A stretch of DNA of 64,000 nucleotides from Buxus sempervirens (taxonomy: Eukaryota; Streptophyta; Magnoliopsida; Buxales; Buxaceae): the NCBI GenBank assembly GCA_947561395.2, contig OX387183.1:41646901-41710900 (forward strand). The letters run 5' to 3'. Below, in pieces: positions 1 through 15,000 of the stretch. The position numbers and the translations under genes are program-made. Within the stretch, counting starts at the first letter, position 1, and every line of letters begins with the position of its first letter. The notes under the pieces are model-generated. The model had not been told where the DNA came from, did no database searches, and worked only from the letters and a program-made list of their open reading frames with translations.

Positions 1-3000
1 GTTAATGCACGGCTCCATGTATCTGGAGGGGCACTTGGTGGTGGTCGCATGGTGGAAGACTCATCAAGTGTGGCAGGTATTTGCTTTTTTTCTTTGGAGA
101 TTTGGATTTATGGGTACTTTCATATCTTTGTGCAGCATGGGATTTTTTGATCCTATATGTTAAACGCAATGCAAGGATTGCAAAGTAGAAAAGTGGTTGT
201 ATTATTACTTGAAAATTATGCAATTTTTCTCTCTCTACTGCCATCTCCTGTTTGTGTAATGTGTTTGTATGCCATTTAGGATTTCTAGATATATCCTTCA
301 ATCTTTTATGCTTTAAAATTTAGTCAGATGTTCATTTTTGTGCTTGGAGATGAAAGAATTAAAATTATGCTTCAAAATATTGTATGAAAATATATATTCA
401 GACCTTAAAACATGGAAAACAAATTGATATTGGAAACATTATAAAAATTTATGAAAACATTGTAAACTCATTGAAAATATAAAAAAACTGAAGTAAGGCT
501 CATTTAGATGTAAATATAGGCTCAAAATATGATGAATTAACATGAAGTTCATATTACAGACCTGTTCACATAATATAAATTAACGTGGAAACAAATTGGT
601 TCCCATGAAGAAGAGGGAGAGAAGGTTATGGAACAATTTATGAGCTTTGTCAGTTCGCACAAAAAGAAGAAGATTCAATGGAAATATAGGAATATATTAT
701 ATAGAGGACAAAGATAAGGAATAAGTTGGAAGAATTGTTCCTTTTCTAGTAATCGAATATGTAAACCCATGAAGAAGAATAAGATTTGAGTAATAAACAA
801 CAGTAACAGTCACAAAATTCATTATTGATGTTAGTTAGGGTCAGGAAAAAATAGAAAATAAGGACTTACCAGACTTTCTTAGAGGCACTTAAGGCAATAA
901 TACATGGTGGATTTTTGAGTGAGCAAGAGTCGTGGCAGATGAAGAGGTCCCTATGTAGGAACGAGTTGCATAACCCTATTCCTTTTTGAAAGAATGAGAA
1001 AAACCATTGGTGTTTGTTCAAATTTTGGATGTTGAACTTATGTCACACAATTTACCCAATCTGGTTTTATTTATTCAACAAGTTGAAAGATATTACATAA
1101 TTATTTATAGTGATGCCTGCGTATTTGTATCTTAAGAGGAACAAAAGAGAGAAGAAGGGGTTGGGGGGGGGGTGGGCTGAGGTTGTGGAAAGAAATCTGT
1201 GATATAGCCACATGGGTATATTCGTATGGTAGTAAAAAGTCAAATGACTTATAAGCCTGCCAATTGGAAATTTGATGTCAAATTTGGTCCAATCATTACT
1301 GAAGTGGTGAGTGATGGGAATGAAATCCCTGTTTCTAAAGTAGAAAATTTGGGATTAGGTGGGATTGAACTTGCCTCCCTATGTCATGGTAGAGGTAGAT
1401 CATTTTTTTGGCTGCAGTATTATAGGTGGGCACCTGGGCCAGTTACTTTGATGTAAAGCTGACATGTTGGCGGCTAAGAGCTTGTTCATTACAGTAATCT
1501 CAAATCTCAACTAGGCATAAATGCACAAAATTATTTTATTGTGTTAAATCATGGTTACTTTGTCATATTTTGGGATTCAAATCTCATTCTTCTCCACAAT
1601 TATTCTCTTTTCTCTGAGAGAGATGCTGCTAAAACCATCATGCCTCTGTACTTTGGTTTATTGCGAAGGAAAGTGAACTTTAACATCTTTCCTTTTCCCT
1701 CTTGTTTTGGTCAAGGCTTTTTCACCCATAAACCTAACAAATATGCTTTTTGCTTTTTTCAGTGTTAGATACTGCAGCAGGAGTTTGGTGTGATACTAAG
1801 TCTGTTGTTACAAGTCCTAGAACAGACAGATACAGTGCTGATGCAGCTGGCGGGGATGCTGCAGTTGAATTGACAAGGCGGTGCAGGCATGCTGCGGCTG
1901 CAGTTGGTGATTCAATCTTTATTTATGGTGGACTGAGGGGTGGTAAGATATCAAAATGAATTCATCTGGATGCATTTCTTGTTGATATTTTAGGACATGA
2001 AGATGCTAAATAATTTTTAGTATCATATATCAATTTCTGTTCAAGTGAACTAGTGTTTCTTGTTTTCTTTAAGGAGATTGTGTCACACGTAGTCAATCAT
2101 CATCTTTATAAATAAACATATTGCTAAAAGTAATTTAAGGATTTAGTAATTTTGAGATGTTCAGATCTATTGGCAATGCATATTTGGTATACAATAAGTG
2201 ATCGACCTTTATTTCCTCGATTACTCATTTTGGCATGACAGTCACTAAGTTCTAATTTGTCCATGAAATCATTCATCATCACCCTTAGCATCTTGTTCCT
2301 GTTCTTCTTCTTCCCTTTTTTTTAACTATTTGTAAAATTAGATAAGATAAACAAGATTATAGTATTCATTTACTTTTGTATCTTGTCCATATTAATGCCA
2401 GACTTGTTTAGTCCATAGAGTTTATGAACGATATGTGGATGGGCAAAGATTTCTGATCCTTGATGTATTGAAAGACTGATATGAGAGATGACTTTTGGAG
2501 TGTATCTTGCTCCTGTTGATGGAGTTGTCCTAGTTGGTTATGTATCTTTGATTGGATTTCTTCGCTCTAAATGAAACATTCATCTTACAAGTGATCTCAT
2601 TTTGTTGTTGCAAGCTACCAATTTGCTGTTGAAACTTCTCTTCTGTATGATAACTCTAAGCAGTGCCCATTTGGATGTTTCCTATTTTTTCCAACTTATT
2701 ACTTTCCCTTTGGGTTAAAGTTTGTTGTTTTGCTCCTCATAATCGGCTGTACCTTTAGGAGAGATGTAGCTGTTGTGTTTTGCATTCTGGTGGGATGCAT
2801 GTATATGTAGTTACTTGGTTGGTTCGTCAGGTGAACCTGGTATATCCTTTTTTTTTCAGTTGGACTGATTTCAATAAAGGTTGCATGAATTATCCTTTGA
2901 AAAGATGTTTCTTATAGCCTCACAGCATTCTAATGTTTGTAGCTTGTTGTGTATCAGCGTTTGGTTCTCTCTCTTTCTATCTTGGAAATGTGGGGTGCTA

Positions 3001-6000
3001 AATTAACTATCAGTTAATAATAATGTAGCATATTGAATGGGACTAGTTTTATGCTGCAGGAGTGTTGCTTGATGACCTGCTTGTTGCTGAAGATCTTTCT
3101 GCTGTTGAAATGACAAATGGACCTTCACATGCTGCAGCAGCCAACATGCAAACAGGGAGTTCACCTGGAAGGCATGCATTTGTTGATGAAAGAATGAGGC
3201 AAGCAATGCCCGAAGAAGTTCCTGATGGTGCAGTTGTGCTGGGTAGTCCTGTTGCTCCTCCTGTAAATGGTGATATTTGTTCAGATATCAGCACCGAAAA
3301 TGTCATGCTTCAGGGACAGAGGTAGGCTACCCTGATTGTATGGAGTGGTATTAATATGTCTGTACTTTATGGAAATAGGTACTTAGCATTTGTTTTTCAG
3401 GAGACTTAGCAAAGGTGTTGATTACTTGGTTGAAGCCTCAATAGCAGAAGCTGAAGCTATAAGTGCTACATTGGCTGCCGCCAAAGCAAGGCAAGTTAAT
3501 GGAGAAGTTGAGTTGCCTGACAGTGATCGTGAAGCAGAGGATGCTTTGAATAGGGTGTCTGATTCAAGTTTGTCCAATGAATTAACTCCAGCTGGAGTTC
3601 GGTTGCATCACAGAGCTGTCAGTATTACAACTGTATCAGTCTTAGATATTATGTCTTTCAATTTTCTATTCAACCAGCTAAGTGTTGTGACTTGTGATGA
3701 TGCTTTAGATTCTGCATGACTTTAATTTTGCCTTTGTTTCCTTTGTATATTTTGACAGGTGGTTGTAGCTGCAGAGGCTGGGGGAGCTTTAGGTGGTATG
3801 GTCAGACAACTTTCAATTGATCAATTTGAAAATGAGGGCAGGCGGGTTAGTTATGGTACTCCGGAGAGTGCAACTGCAGCTAGGAAATTATTGGATCGAC
3901 AAATGTCCATCAACAGTGTGCCAAAGAAGGTGCATAGGATGTTAAAAATTTATAATATATTACCAACATAATTAGTTCACTACATTTGAAACAAGAACAA
4001 CCATTATTGATTACCATTATTTGGAGATCTTTTCTACCCATATGATGAATAGTTATTGTAGATGTATAGTTCTTGATGCCTGTAATTGTTGGCATTAAAT
4101 CTTGCTGCTACTGGAGCATTTATGAGTGATTGCCTTGCTTAAATGTATGGTTCTTGATGCTTGTAATTGTTGGCATTAAATTCATTGCTACAATTATTTC
4201 AGATGACAATTACAAGAAGAATAATCTAGCTTGCTTGTCATCATTATCTTACAAGTTTATGTGGCAGCTCTTAAGTTTGTTGCATTCTTTCTTTCATGTA
4301 TGATAAAGGTTGTGAGTTATCCGTTAATGCATTCTTGTCTGGCCTTGTCCATGGTTTATAAAAATGGACTAAATGTCAAACTGGTGAGGAGGCAGGTCAG
4401 GTTTTACCTGGTTCAACTTGATGCTCACACCATGATGACCTGGTTCTATAATAGTATTTTTAGTTTAATAAAATCACAGAAAAAACTGTGCATGTCTGCC
4501 TCACATTGTCGTTAACAACTTTTTAAATATTGGCCGATACTGAGAAGTATTGGCCAATATGGCTCAAGGCGATACCGATACTTCCGGAATTTTCAAGTGA
4601 GCCTAGTTATATGGGGCTTGCCATTTTAAACTGGCTCAAACAGGTTTAGTGTCTAAACTGAAATTACTGTTGAAACGAACTATTGATGGGTTCAGGTCAT
4701 GGTTCAGCTTTTATTTTATATTAAATTAGGTTAATGATAATCTCTATTAATTTTTGATTTGATTTTATGTTCCATTTTGATTCTTCCCTTACACTGTCCT
4801 GAATTTTCAGGTGATAATGCATCTTCTGAAGCCTCGTGGTTGGAAGCCTCCTGTCTGTAGGCAGTTTTTCTTAGATTGCAATGAAATAGCAGATCTTTGT
4901 GATAATGCTGAACGTATATTTTCAAGTGAGCCAAGTGTTCTGAAAATTAAGGCTCCTGTCAAGATATTTGGTGATTTGCATGGACAATTTGGGGATCTCA
5001 TGCGTCTTTTTGATGAGTATGGAGCTCCCTCAACTGCTGGAGATATAGCGTATGTTTTCTCTTTTATGCATCTTTTTTTTTTCTCTCACTTTTATGCATC
5101 TTTCTTACAAGTTGTTCATCATCTTAGTTTAGATATTCCATATATTTCAGACATAAGTGTCAATTATGAAGGCAATTCTTCGCTTCCCTGTCCTATTTGA
5201 GTTCTTTCTCTACCTGGTTTGCTTGGGCATTTTTTTATGCAAAAACATATATGTAAGGGTATTGGGGTGTGTGGGTCGGTGGGGTTTATTGGAATTTGGG
5301 ATGTTGCCGTGGAGTCCTGTATAGGTGGTGCGGGTTGGTCATGGGGGTGGCAGGCACACTGTGGGTATATGTTGAAAGATAAAAATTGCATGTATTCAAG
5401 CTTGATTTTGTGTCCATTTATGATATAATTTTGCATGGACACTTCTAGATACATGATATACATGTTTGGATTTGACACACAACTGATTCTGGTAATGACT
5501 TCAGATACTCTTTATTTTCATATTAAAAACTAATACCTAATATCTGGTGGCTTTCCTGAAAAACGTTTTTGAAGTGCATAAATATGTGATAATTCCCAAG
5601 ATACATTGCTATTTAATGTTATGTATTAGGTGAATTTCATTTATTTTCTACTAAATTACTTAAATATCCTGCAGATCCTAATTTCTCAAAATTTTTTTTG
5701 AATGAAACAATCATTATTCATGCAAATTCCAACACTCATAGAATGCCCAATGTGAAATAACATTTGTGTATAATTATTATTTAAGTTCTATCCAGTTTTT
5801 GAGTATGCATTTCTTGGCTGAGAGCTAGTAAAAGCTGGAGTAAGAGATGTAATGAATTAGTATGAGAGAAAAAAAGTTCATAATTTTATGATTTTGAGCC
5901 TATTTCTTTGTATTAGCAATATGTTTATCTCTCAAAGTATTTCCAGATTTATCTCATCTTGCAATCTGCACGCACCAAGGAAATACCTTTTTCCAAAAGA

Positions 6001-9000
6001 GAAATGAACATTTGGTGACTTTTAAGAGTGGATCAAACTGTAGTTAAATTAACTTTTTTCTTCTTAATTGTAAAGTTATTCCAGCCGAGAATTTAGCCTC
6101 CAACTTAGGTTAATAGTGATGGATATTTGGGAATGTGTATTATCCATATAAGAGATCTTCCAATCGAGAAGATCCATTGACTTGAGACGAAGAGAAAGGT
6201 CTATCTATTTTATTTAGTTATTCAGTTAAACCAATGGTTCGTTATTGGAGCAGGTAGCAACAACCATTTCATTGGACATGCGTATTTTTTTATTTTCCAA
6301 TGGATTTACATGTTTCATTAATGGAAATTTTTTGATGGAGTGAGTAATAGGCTCAGGTTGTTTGCCTTCCAAGAATTTTTGTTCAGGCAGTTCATACCAT
6401 CCATACATAGTGTTTTGATCTCAGATTTCAATTCTTCCATGTTTCAGTAGTAGCGTTCCATGTAGCAAAGGTCCAAAATATGGAAGAAATAAGTGTTTCC
6501 ATGACTTTACCACCTGGTCAATTCTGTTCAACTTAATCCTTCTTTCATGGCCACATACCTTTCGGCTAAGGATGGGGAAATCTTTCTTATAAGTTCAAGT
6601 ATCTTGGATATCAGTGATAGAAAAAGATGGAGAAATTGATGAAGATGGTGCGCAGAAAATTAGAGCTGGTTAGCTTAAGTGGAGGGGTGCTTTTAGGGTT
6701 TTGTATGATAAACGTGCTCCACTTAAATTGAAGGTATAAGACAACAATTGGATGAGCTATGTTATATGGCGCAGAATGTTGGGCGGTAAAGAATCAACAT
6801 ATTCAGAAGATGAGTGTTATCGAGATAAGGATGCTAAGATGAACTTATGGCAAAACTAAGAAAGACAAAATAAGAAATGAAGACATTTGAAAGTGGTTAT
6901 GCATAGCATGCAATAGAGATTAAATGTAGGAAAGTAGGTTAAGGTGGTTGGTCATATAAAGCGGAGACCTAGAAATGGATCTGTTAGAAGGTGTGAGAGT
7001 ATGCAGATTGAAGGGCCTAAGCAAGCAAGAGGGAGACCTAAAAAGACATGGATGGAGTCTATAAAACAAGATTTACAGAAACATAAATTAATTGAAAATA
7101 TGATTTTTGATAGAGTGGAATGGAGAGACAAGATTTGTGTCACCGACCCTATTTTGGTAGGTACTGGCTTATGATGATGATGATGATGATGATGATGAGG
7201 TTATTGAAAGAGGCTAGTTGGGACCTTTTGGCTTTGGGGTGATCTGACTAGGGTGTTGAATGAAATGGCCAATTGCATCACAAGACTTGGAAAATAAGTA
7301 CTAGGAGAATCTCGAGGTAGTATTCAAATAATAGAGAAACTTGGTGGTGGAGTAATGTAGTCTAAGAAGCTATTAAAGAAAAAAAACTTTATTTTAAAAT
7401 TTGGAAAAAGAACAAAACCCAACAAAACTTAGAAAACCATACAAATGTTAAAAAAGAAACCAAGAAGAAAATTCGCATGTCTTGAAATCATGATTATGTC
7501 AACTTGTATGCTAGGTTAGGTACTAAAGAAGGTGAAAACTTTATTTATAAATTAGCAAGATTTAGAAAGAGGAAAACGAGGGACCTAGATCTTGTTAAAT
7601 GTATTAAAAGTGAAGATTTAAGAGTTTAAGTAAAAGATGGGGAGATTAAAGAAAGGTTGAGAGAATAATTTATGAAATTATTCGATGGAAATGGTACATA
7701 GAGATCTAGAGTATGCATGGTTGATAGCAACAATGGAAGTAGAGAACAAACTCATATTTGTAGTGTTCGAGTTGTAGAAGTTAAAGACGCTTTAGTCAAA
7801 ATTAGATTAAGAAAAGCCTTGGTCTCCGATGGCATCCCTATAGAGGTATGGACATGCTTGGGAGATTTTAGTGTATCTTGGTTACCTAAATTATTTAATT
7901 AAATTTTAATGATTGGAAAAATGCCAAATGCTTGGAGGATTAGTACAGTAATACCAATATATAAGAATAAAGGAGATATGCAGAAGTATGTAAATTATCA
8001 TGGCATTAAACTTATGAGCCACACTATGAAATTGTGGGAGAAAACCAAATTGGATTAAGGCTAATAACTAGAGTGATAGAAAACCAAATTGGATTATGCT
8101 TGGAAGATCCACCACCGAAGTTATATTTTTACTTAGACAGTTAATAGAAAAGTCTAGAGAAAAGAAAAATAATTTACATATGTTTTTTTTATTTGGAAAA
8201 AAAGCATATGATAGGGTTCCAAGTTAATAAATTTGGTGAAATTTTTTTTATAAAAAAGGCATATCAATGAAATATATTGATGTAATGAAGGATACCTATG
8301 AGGGAGCCTTAATTAAAATGAAACTGTTGGCAATGAGACAATTGTGTTTCCGGTTAAGATTAGTTTGCATTAAGGTTCTAGTATTAGCCCTTATCTTTTC
8401 TCTTATGGATGAGTTGACAATCACATTCAAGATGAGGTGTCTTGGTGTATGTTATTCGCAGATGATGTAATCTTAGTGGATCACACCACAGTAGAGAAGA
8501 ATTAAATATTAAGTTAGAATTATAGAGAGATACCTTAGAATTAAAGGGTTTTAAAATAAGCCATGCGAAGACAGAATATATGAAATGCCGTTTTAATAAA
8601 AATAACAATATAACTAATAAAAACCATTAGAGTTGACAATTAGGGTATCCCTTTAAGTAATAAGTTTATATATCTTGGATCAGTGATACAAAATGATAGA
8701 GAAATTGATGAAGATGTAGCACATAGGATTAGGGTTGGTTGGCTTAAGTGGAGGGTGCTTTTAGGGTATTATGTGATAAGCGTGTTCCATTGAAATTAAA
8801 GAGCCAGTTTTGTAAAACAGCAATGTTGTATGGTACATAATGTTGGGTGGCAAACAATCAATATGTTAGAAGATGAGTGTTGCTGAGATAAGGATGCTAA
8901 GATGGACTTGTGGCAGAACAAAAAAAGACAATAAGAAATGAAGACATTCGAAAGTAGCTACGCATGGCATGCATTAGGGATAAAATGTAGGAGAGTAGGT

Positions 9001-12000
9001 TAAGGTGGTTTGGACATGTAAAGCGGAGACCAAGTGATACACCTTTAAGAAAGTGTGAGAGGATGCATATTGAAGGGCTTAAGAGTTCAAGAGGAAGACC
9101 TAAAAAGACATGGTTGGAGTCAATAAAACAAGACATAAAAACATCAACTAATGGAAGATATGATTTTTGATAGAACGGGAGGGAGAGATAGGATTTATGT
9201 CACCAACCCCATTTTGGTGGGAACTGGCTTTTGATGATGATGATGATGATAGTATTTTCTTGGCCTAATCTTCATTCCTTTCTATTTGTTTTGATATTTA
9301 GTTTAGGTTATGGTGAGGCAAATGCTTACACATGTTAAAAGGAGCTGCCCTACCTAAGTAAAATGCTTTCCTTCTTGAAAAGTGCAAACAAATTTTGATT
9401 GATGGTGTTGTATGTGATTGAATCCATACATATATTTTTCAGGTTTATTGGTGTTGCCAATATAGCCTATGCTGACAGTCTTTTGTCATGTAGACTGTCT
9501 GGATGGGGCATTTCACCATCCCAAGTGGTAGAAAATGCCACGTCACACCAGGCAACTAAACTTGGTGAGAAAGGCATGAATACTTTTTGCTTTTTCTCAT
9601 TTGTTTAATCTAATGCATTATCTACTGAACCTAAAATGCCTATAATAGAAATATGCCTGTTTGAGTTTAAGCTTTAAATTAGTGGAATTCCCAGTAATTG
9701 TTAAATCAAGTGCTACTTCTTTGCAGTGTTTTTTTTTCATGAATTAGGGGCAAAGAATAAACCTGGAATGCACTGGCTGGTTGGGTTGAGCGGGTGGTTT
9801 ATTTGTACTGCCTTGGCTGGGTTAAGATTCATTACAGGTTTTAGAAAATCACGTATCAGTGCGGATCAGTTGGAACTGAAATACGTGACATGGATCGATA
9901 ACTGAACATCATATTTTATATAATAGGCACAAGGGCATAAAGTTGATTCAAATTACAGTATTATTTTGCTTCTCAAAATGTTTATTAAGCATAGATTATT
10001 TATTTATCTTTTTCACATGTAATCCAACACATATATGTGCATACATTATTTTTGTGTATCTATATACAATATATATACCATTATGTGCATGTGAGCATGA
10101 GCATGTGTGTGATTGTACATGTGCATGTGCATGTGGGCTGGGTGGTTGCTTGCAAGGTTTGAGCCTTGTGTCTTAATGTCACAAGTCCTGAGGTCCTAAC
10201 AGCCTGATCTCATTCATAGACACTGATATGTTTTACATCACAGCGAAGAATTTAGAGTTTTGGTCAGCTAATTTTATGTATATTATTTTCCAGATACATT
10301 GATTATCTCTTCTTAGGGGATTATGTTGACCGGGGGCAGCACAGTTTGGAGACTATTAGTCTATTACTTGCTTTGAAGGTATCACTTGAGCTATTGCATC
10401 ATATCCATAATCATTTGATATTTGTCTTGTATTTCAATGATAAAGGTAACACTTATAGTCTTCTGAATGTTCTAGATCGAGTATCCACACAATGTACATC
10501 TAATTCGTGGGAACCATGAAGCAGCAGATATTAATGCTCTTTTTGGCTTTCGAATTGAGTGCATTGAGCGCATGGTATGTCATATATTCTCAAAATATAT
10601 TTTTTGTTTTATGCCAAACTTCATAAATTGTTGCAGCCATTAACCTTTTGTACATACTCTAATCAGGGAGAGCGGGATGGGATATGGGTTTGGCATCGGA
10701 TAAACCGGTTGTTCAATTGGCTTCCTTTGGCAGCCCTTATTGAAAGGAAAATTATCTGCATGCATGGTGGTATTGGTCGGTCAATAAATCATGTAGAACA
10801 GATTGAGAATCTTCAGCGCCCAATCACAATGGAAGCAGGCTCAGTTGTTCTTATGGATTTATTATGGTTGGTGCTCATTGATACCATTTTCTTTTGAAGC
10901 TTGTCATAACACTCATGTTTCTTATTCTTCTTCCTACTATTCTATTTATCCATATTATGTTCCAGGTCTGACCCTACAGAAAATGATAGTGTGGAAGGAC
11001 TGCGACCAAATGCCAGAGGTCCAGGTTTGGTTACTTTTGGGGTGAGTGGTTTCTTATATGTTTATTTTTATTTTGTAGGTGTTTTATGCACCCATTTTTC
11101 TTCTTATAATTTTATATTTTTATTAGATATTTTTCTTATTAAATATATGGTTTTGGATAAAAATGTCTTTTATAGGGAAATACCAATACCTTATTTGTTT
11201 ATATTTATCATCAGTATCCTAAAGCTAGTAAGTAAAATTTTGTATGCTATTTATGGTTTTGAGGATGCTTTGCTAGTGGGAAAAGCTTGTAAATAGGGTT
11301 AAAATGATGAAGCTACCCTTGATATGTTGGAATTCACCAGTTCCTGTTTAATTGAATGAAATTTCTATTGTTATATCCTGATTGGTTATGAGATACTTCA
11401 TACTTTAGGAGTGAAATATTTGAAAGGTAACATGTGTACAACAATGTATAGACAGCTGGATCTACTTATCAGCAAGAAAAGAAACTATCTGTAAACTTTT
11501 TGGAAATAGAAATCCAAGGAAAAAAGGAACTTAGTATCTTAGAACCAATCTCTTCAAGTCAGAAACAATTTTTCCTGTTATCGAAGATGTATCTATTTCC
11601 ATTCTTCAAATATACTTAAAGATAGAAACTATGCGCATATTTTGAAGAAATTTGAATCAATATCATTTCACTAAATGCTAGAGAATTATAACTCCCTGTA
11701 GATATTTTGTCATGGAAGCACAATAAGATGGTAAATAAGTTCCTTATTACCTGTGCATGAAAATGGTTTACAACATTGCTAGCATTCTGAAAAATGCTGG
11801 CAATATATACCACCAGAGCCTCCAGTGGCATGATAAAATGGGGGAGATATTTATTTCCGCAATTTTCCCCTTCATGTTGCAATTTATCGGCGGCATGGAA
11901 CAATATATCATGGCATGGAGCGATATTTCACGGCATGGAGGGGAAAATGCTGTATTTGTTAGCAATATGAATGGCATACCACCAATACATCGGCGGCATC

Positions 12001-15000
12001 ATGGTGATGAATAGGCAACTTTCAAAATATGAGGAAAATTCCTGTTCAGAAGTTTCCCTTTGTGTCAGGGGATATATCGGTGGAATGTGGCGATATATCC
12101 CCAGCACAAGGGGTGGGATGCTCCTTTGTGACGATGTTGCAAACCTTGGCATAAAATGCTCCGAACTGCACATCCTGGAAATAAGGTGGTTCATTGTTAG
12201 AATTCTGTCTGAGGCAGTGGTCTACATAAAGAAAGCAACTCTGGACCTTTGGTAAGAACAAGATTTTCAAAATTTACTTGGTTAAAACAAGAAAGAATTC
12301 CTTTAGAAGATTTCGTACAGAAAGAATGAACTGAATACATTTATTTTCCACTCCAGATTCACTTTTTATTTGATCTTAAGGATTGTCATGTCATGGACGA
12401 GGTGTCAAGTTTAATGTCCATAACCTATTGTATGCCACAACAAAAATCCTGACAGGGTGGATGGAAAAAGAATATAAAAAGGTAATCTCTAAGCCATTTG
12501 CCTGTTGTCTGAAGCCTGGATTCCGACCTACTGAGTTGCCAAACCTCTCTTGATAATCACTTACTATTTCCTCCTTGTTAACTTCTATTGAAACTATCGA
12601 GAAATGGATTCTAATGAAGACCCCTTCATAACAAACGTTCCAAAAGCTGATCTTTCCATGACATTGCCCTGAAATTGGATTGCTTTGGGATCTCCACGTA
12701 GTTTTGAATTCACTTTCGTAATCAGCCTTATAGATTCAAACTACCAGATTTCACTTTAATAACACCTCCAATGATTATATTTTTACTCTTGGAACCTCCA
12801 TTGGTGGAGTGCTGATTTCCATGCAATTGAAGTTCAAAAATTTCCTCCCAGTTTAACTCCATGCTCTTCAAACTCAAAGCTGTTAACACTTCAAATATGT
12901 CCTTGCGAGTCTTCTTTGCTTTGCACACCATACATGTTGGTATATGTGAAGAAAGATATTGCCAAAATACTCTTTAACTGTGAGTTTAAACTAGGAAAGA
13001 GCATCTTTCACAATGTTATACTTCCATCACCTTGAGTTCCCAACTTGAGGACATTTGAACGGTGGCTCCTAAAAGAAGACTGAGACTAGGTGTTGGAAGA
13101 TATCCAACCCTTATAATACAAATTAATGACCAACTCATCCGGATTAATATCCTCCTAAGCCCCAGTTAATTAAATTTTTTTCTAGATTAAGTCATAAACT
13201 AGATGGGACTTTAAATCTTCATAGACTGCAATGGAGAAGCATGTAACTCAATGCCACAAAAGGGAATGATAGCTATTTGTGCGCACATGGGGCACATTGG
13301 CGTGCTTTGTGAGTTGCCACTGCCTAATTTGGGGTGCAGCCGTGCAGGTAGGAACCTAGCGTATTTCGTTTGCGTCTAGGGATTCCTGGGTTAGTGATCT
13401 TTGGAAGTTCGTAGACACCATGGGTCACCCACTTGATTAGCGGGTTCCCATGGTCATGTTGGTTTGGACTGTTTGATTTGATTCGGCTCACCTAATTACC
13501 AATCTAGCAGGTAACTGCTTTGGTCTATGTGGGCCTTGATTCGTGTGGCCCACCTTTTGGTTTGGTGGGTCCTATTGGAAGTTTTACCTTTCATAGTCCA
13601 GTTTAGGCTTTTGGAGAAGCTAATGTCCTTTTGGAAGGTTCGGTTAGAACCGAGTTCTTCATTGGTTTAATTTTGTCTGATTTTCGGCAGTTCAGACCAG
13701 CAGAGGCTGATTTTTGTTGGTTTCTATGTTTGGCTGTCTTCCCAGGCCAGCCACAATTGTTTTCCTTCTGGCCCTTCTGTAAGGTAGACTAAGACCTTAT
13801 TCTTTGTCTTCTTAAATTCTATAGGGCCTTTGGTCCCCTTAGGGTGAGTTTGATAGAATAAAGGGATGCATGGCCCGTGCAGGCCCTGTTGGGTACACCC
13901 AGAACGGCTGAATGGCCTGCGCATGGTTTTTCAAGGTTGTCTAGCCACAATGATTTTGCTTCCTGCTGGCCACATCCTGCTTTTTGCAAAAATAAATTTT
14001 TTTGCATGGCTCTAGATTCAATATGCTTGGTCTTTTCCTGGAATGATGGACTGGATTTTATATGTAGGGCTGCTTGATTATCAGAATATAGTGGATAAGA
14101 GCAAGAGCTGGTAAGTCAGTCTCTTGAAGGAAATGTTGAAATCATGTCAGCTCACTCGCTATGTGCCATTACTCTATATTTACTCTCAACACTTGACCAT
14201 GCAACCACCTTTTGTTTCTTATTCCTCTAGGAAACTAGATTCCTCCCAAGAATGTGCAATATCCTGTTGTGGATCATCTACCTGAGGGTGACCATGTTTA
14301 GTCTACACTTGTGAAGCCTTCTACTCTGAGATGATCATGCTTCCTATGTATTATACAACCTTGAGCTCTGTTTAAATACTGAATGATGTGACCAGCAACA
14401 TCCCAATGTGGGAGTCTAGGAGCTTCTAAGATTTGCCTCACCACAATTACTGCATATGAGATATTTGGTATCACAATAGTGTTTAATTTCCCAACTAGTT
14501 GACTGTATTTTCTAGGACCTGGAAATATATCTCCCTTATCTCTTAATGGTTTTTGATTTGGATCAAAAGGAGTCACAGTGCTTGCGTACATCAGTCCCTT
14601 CCTGATCCCGTGCAATGGTGGGGCCTTTTTTTTTATTTGGATCAATAGGAGTCTCAGTAGGTTGAGCACCTAGTAGTCTTGTTTCTTCAAGTATGTTAAG
14701 TACATTATTTCTTTGGGATAAATTAATGCCCACTCGAGACCTTGCAACTTAAATCCCTAAGAAATGCTATAATTTTCCCTGATCTTTGGTATGGAAGCAT
14801 TTTTGTGGGAACTGTTTCAACTTGGTACTGCCTTCTGAATCATCTCCAGTGATCACAAGATCATTTAAATCACCACGGGTACAATATGCTTAGCATTAGA
14901 GTGCAGATGCAAAACTGAATGAATCGTGTGGTAATGATGAAGACCAAAATCCAATAAAGCCTCTGAAAACTTCTTAAACCATCTCGTGGGGATTGTGTAA

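Larger units (their letters stand above)
3930..4810 (+). other. BSL intron with a local duplication and a dyad-rich fragment
   Basis: The donor is GTGCAT and the acceptor is GAATTTTCAG. It holds an imperfect two-copy tandem repeat near 4062-4191 and a short dyad-rich piece near 4516-4600; both are listed separately. Confidence 0.75.
5050..10293 (+). other. 5.2-kb BSL intron carrying two RTE LINEs
   Basis: It splits the alanine codon after GDI, just before [14 protein letters not shown]. Outside the two RTE copies it holds low-complexity sequence, including a TGCATG/TGTG-rich stretch near 10084-10137. I see nothing else coding. Confidence 0.85.
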
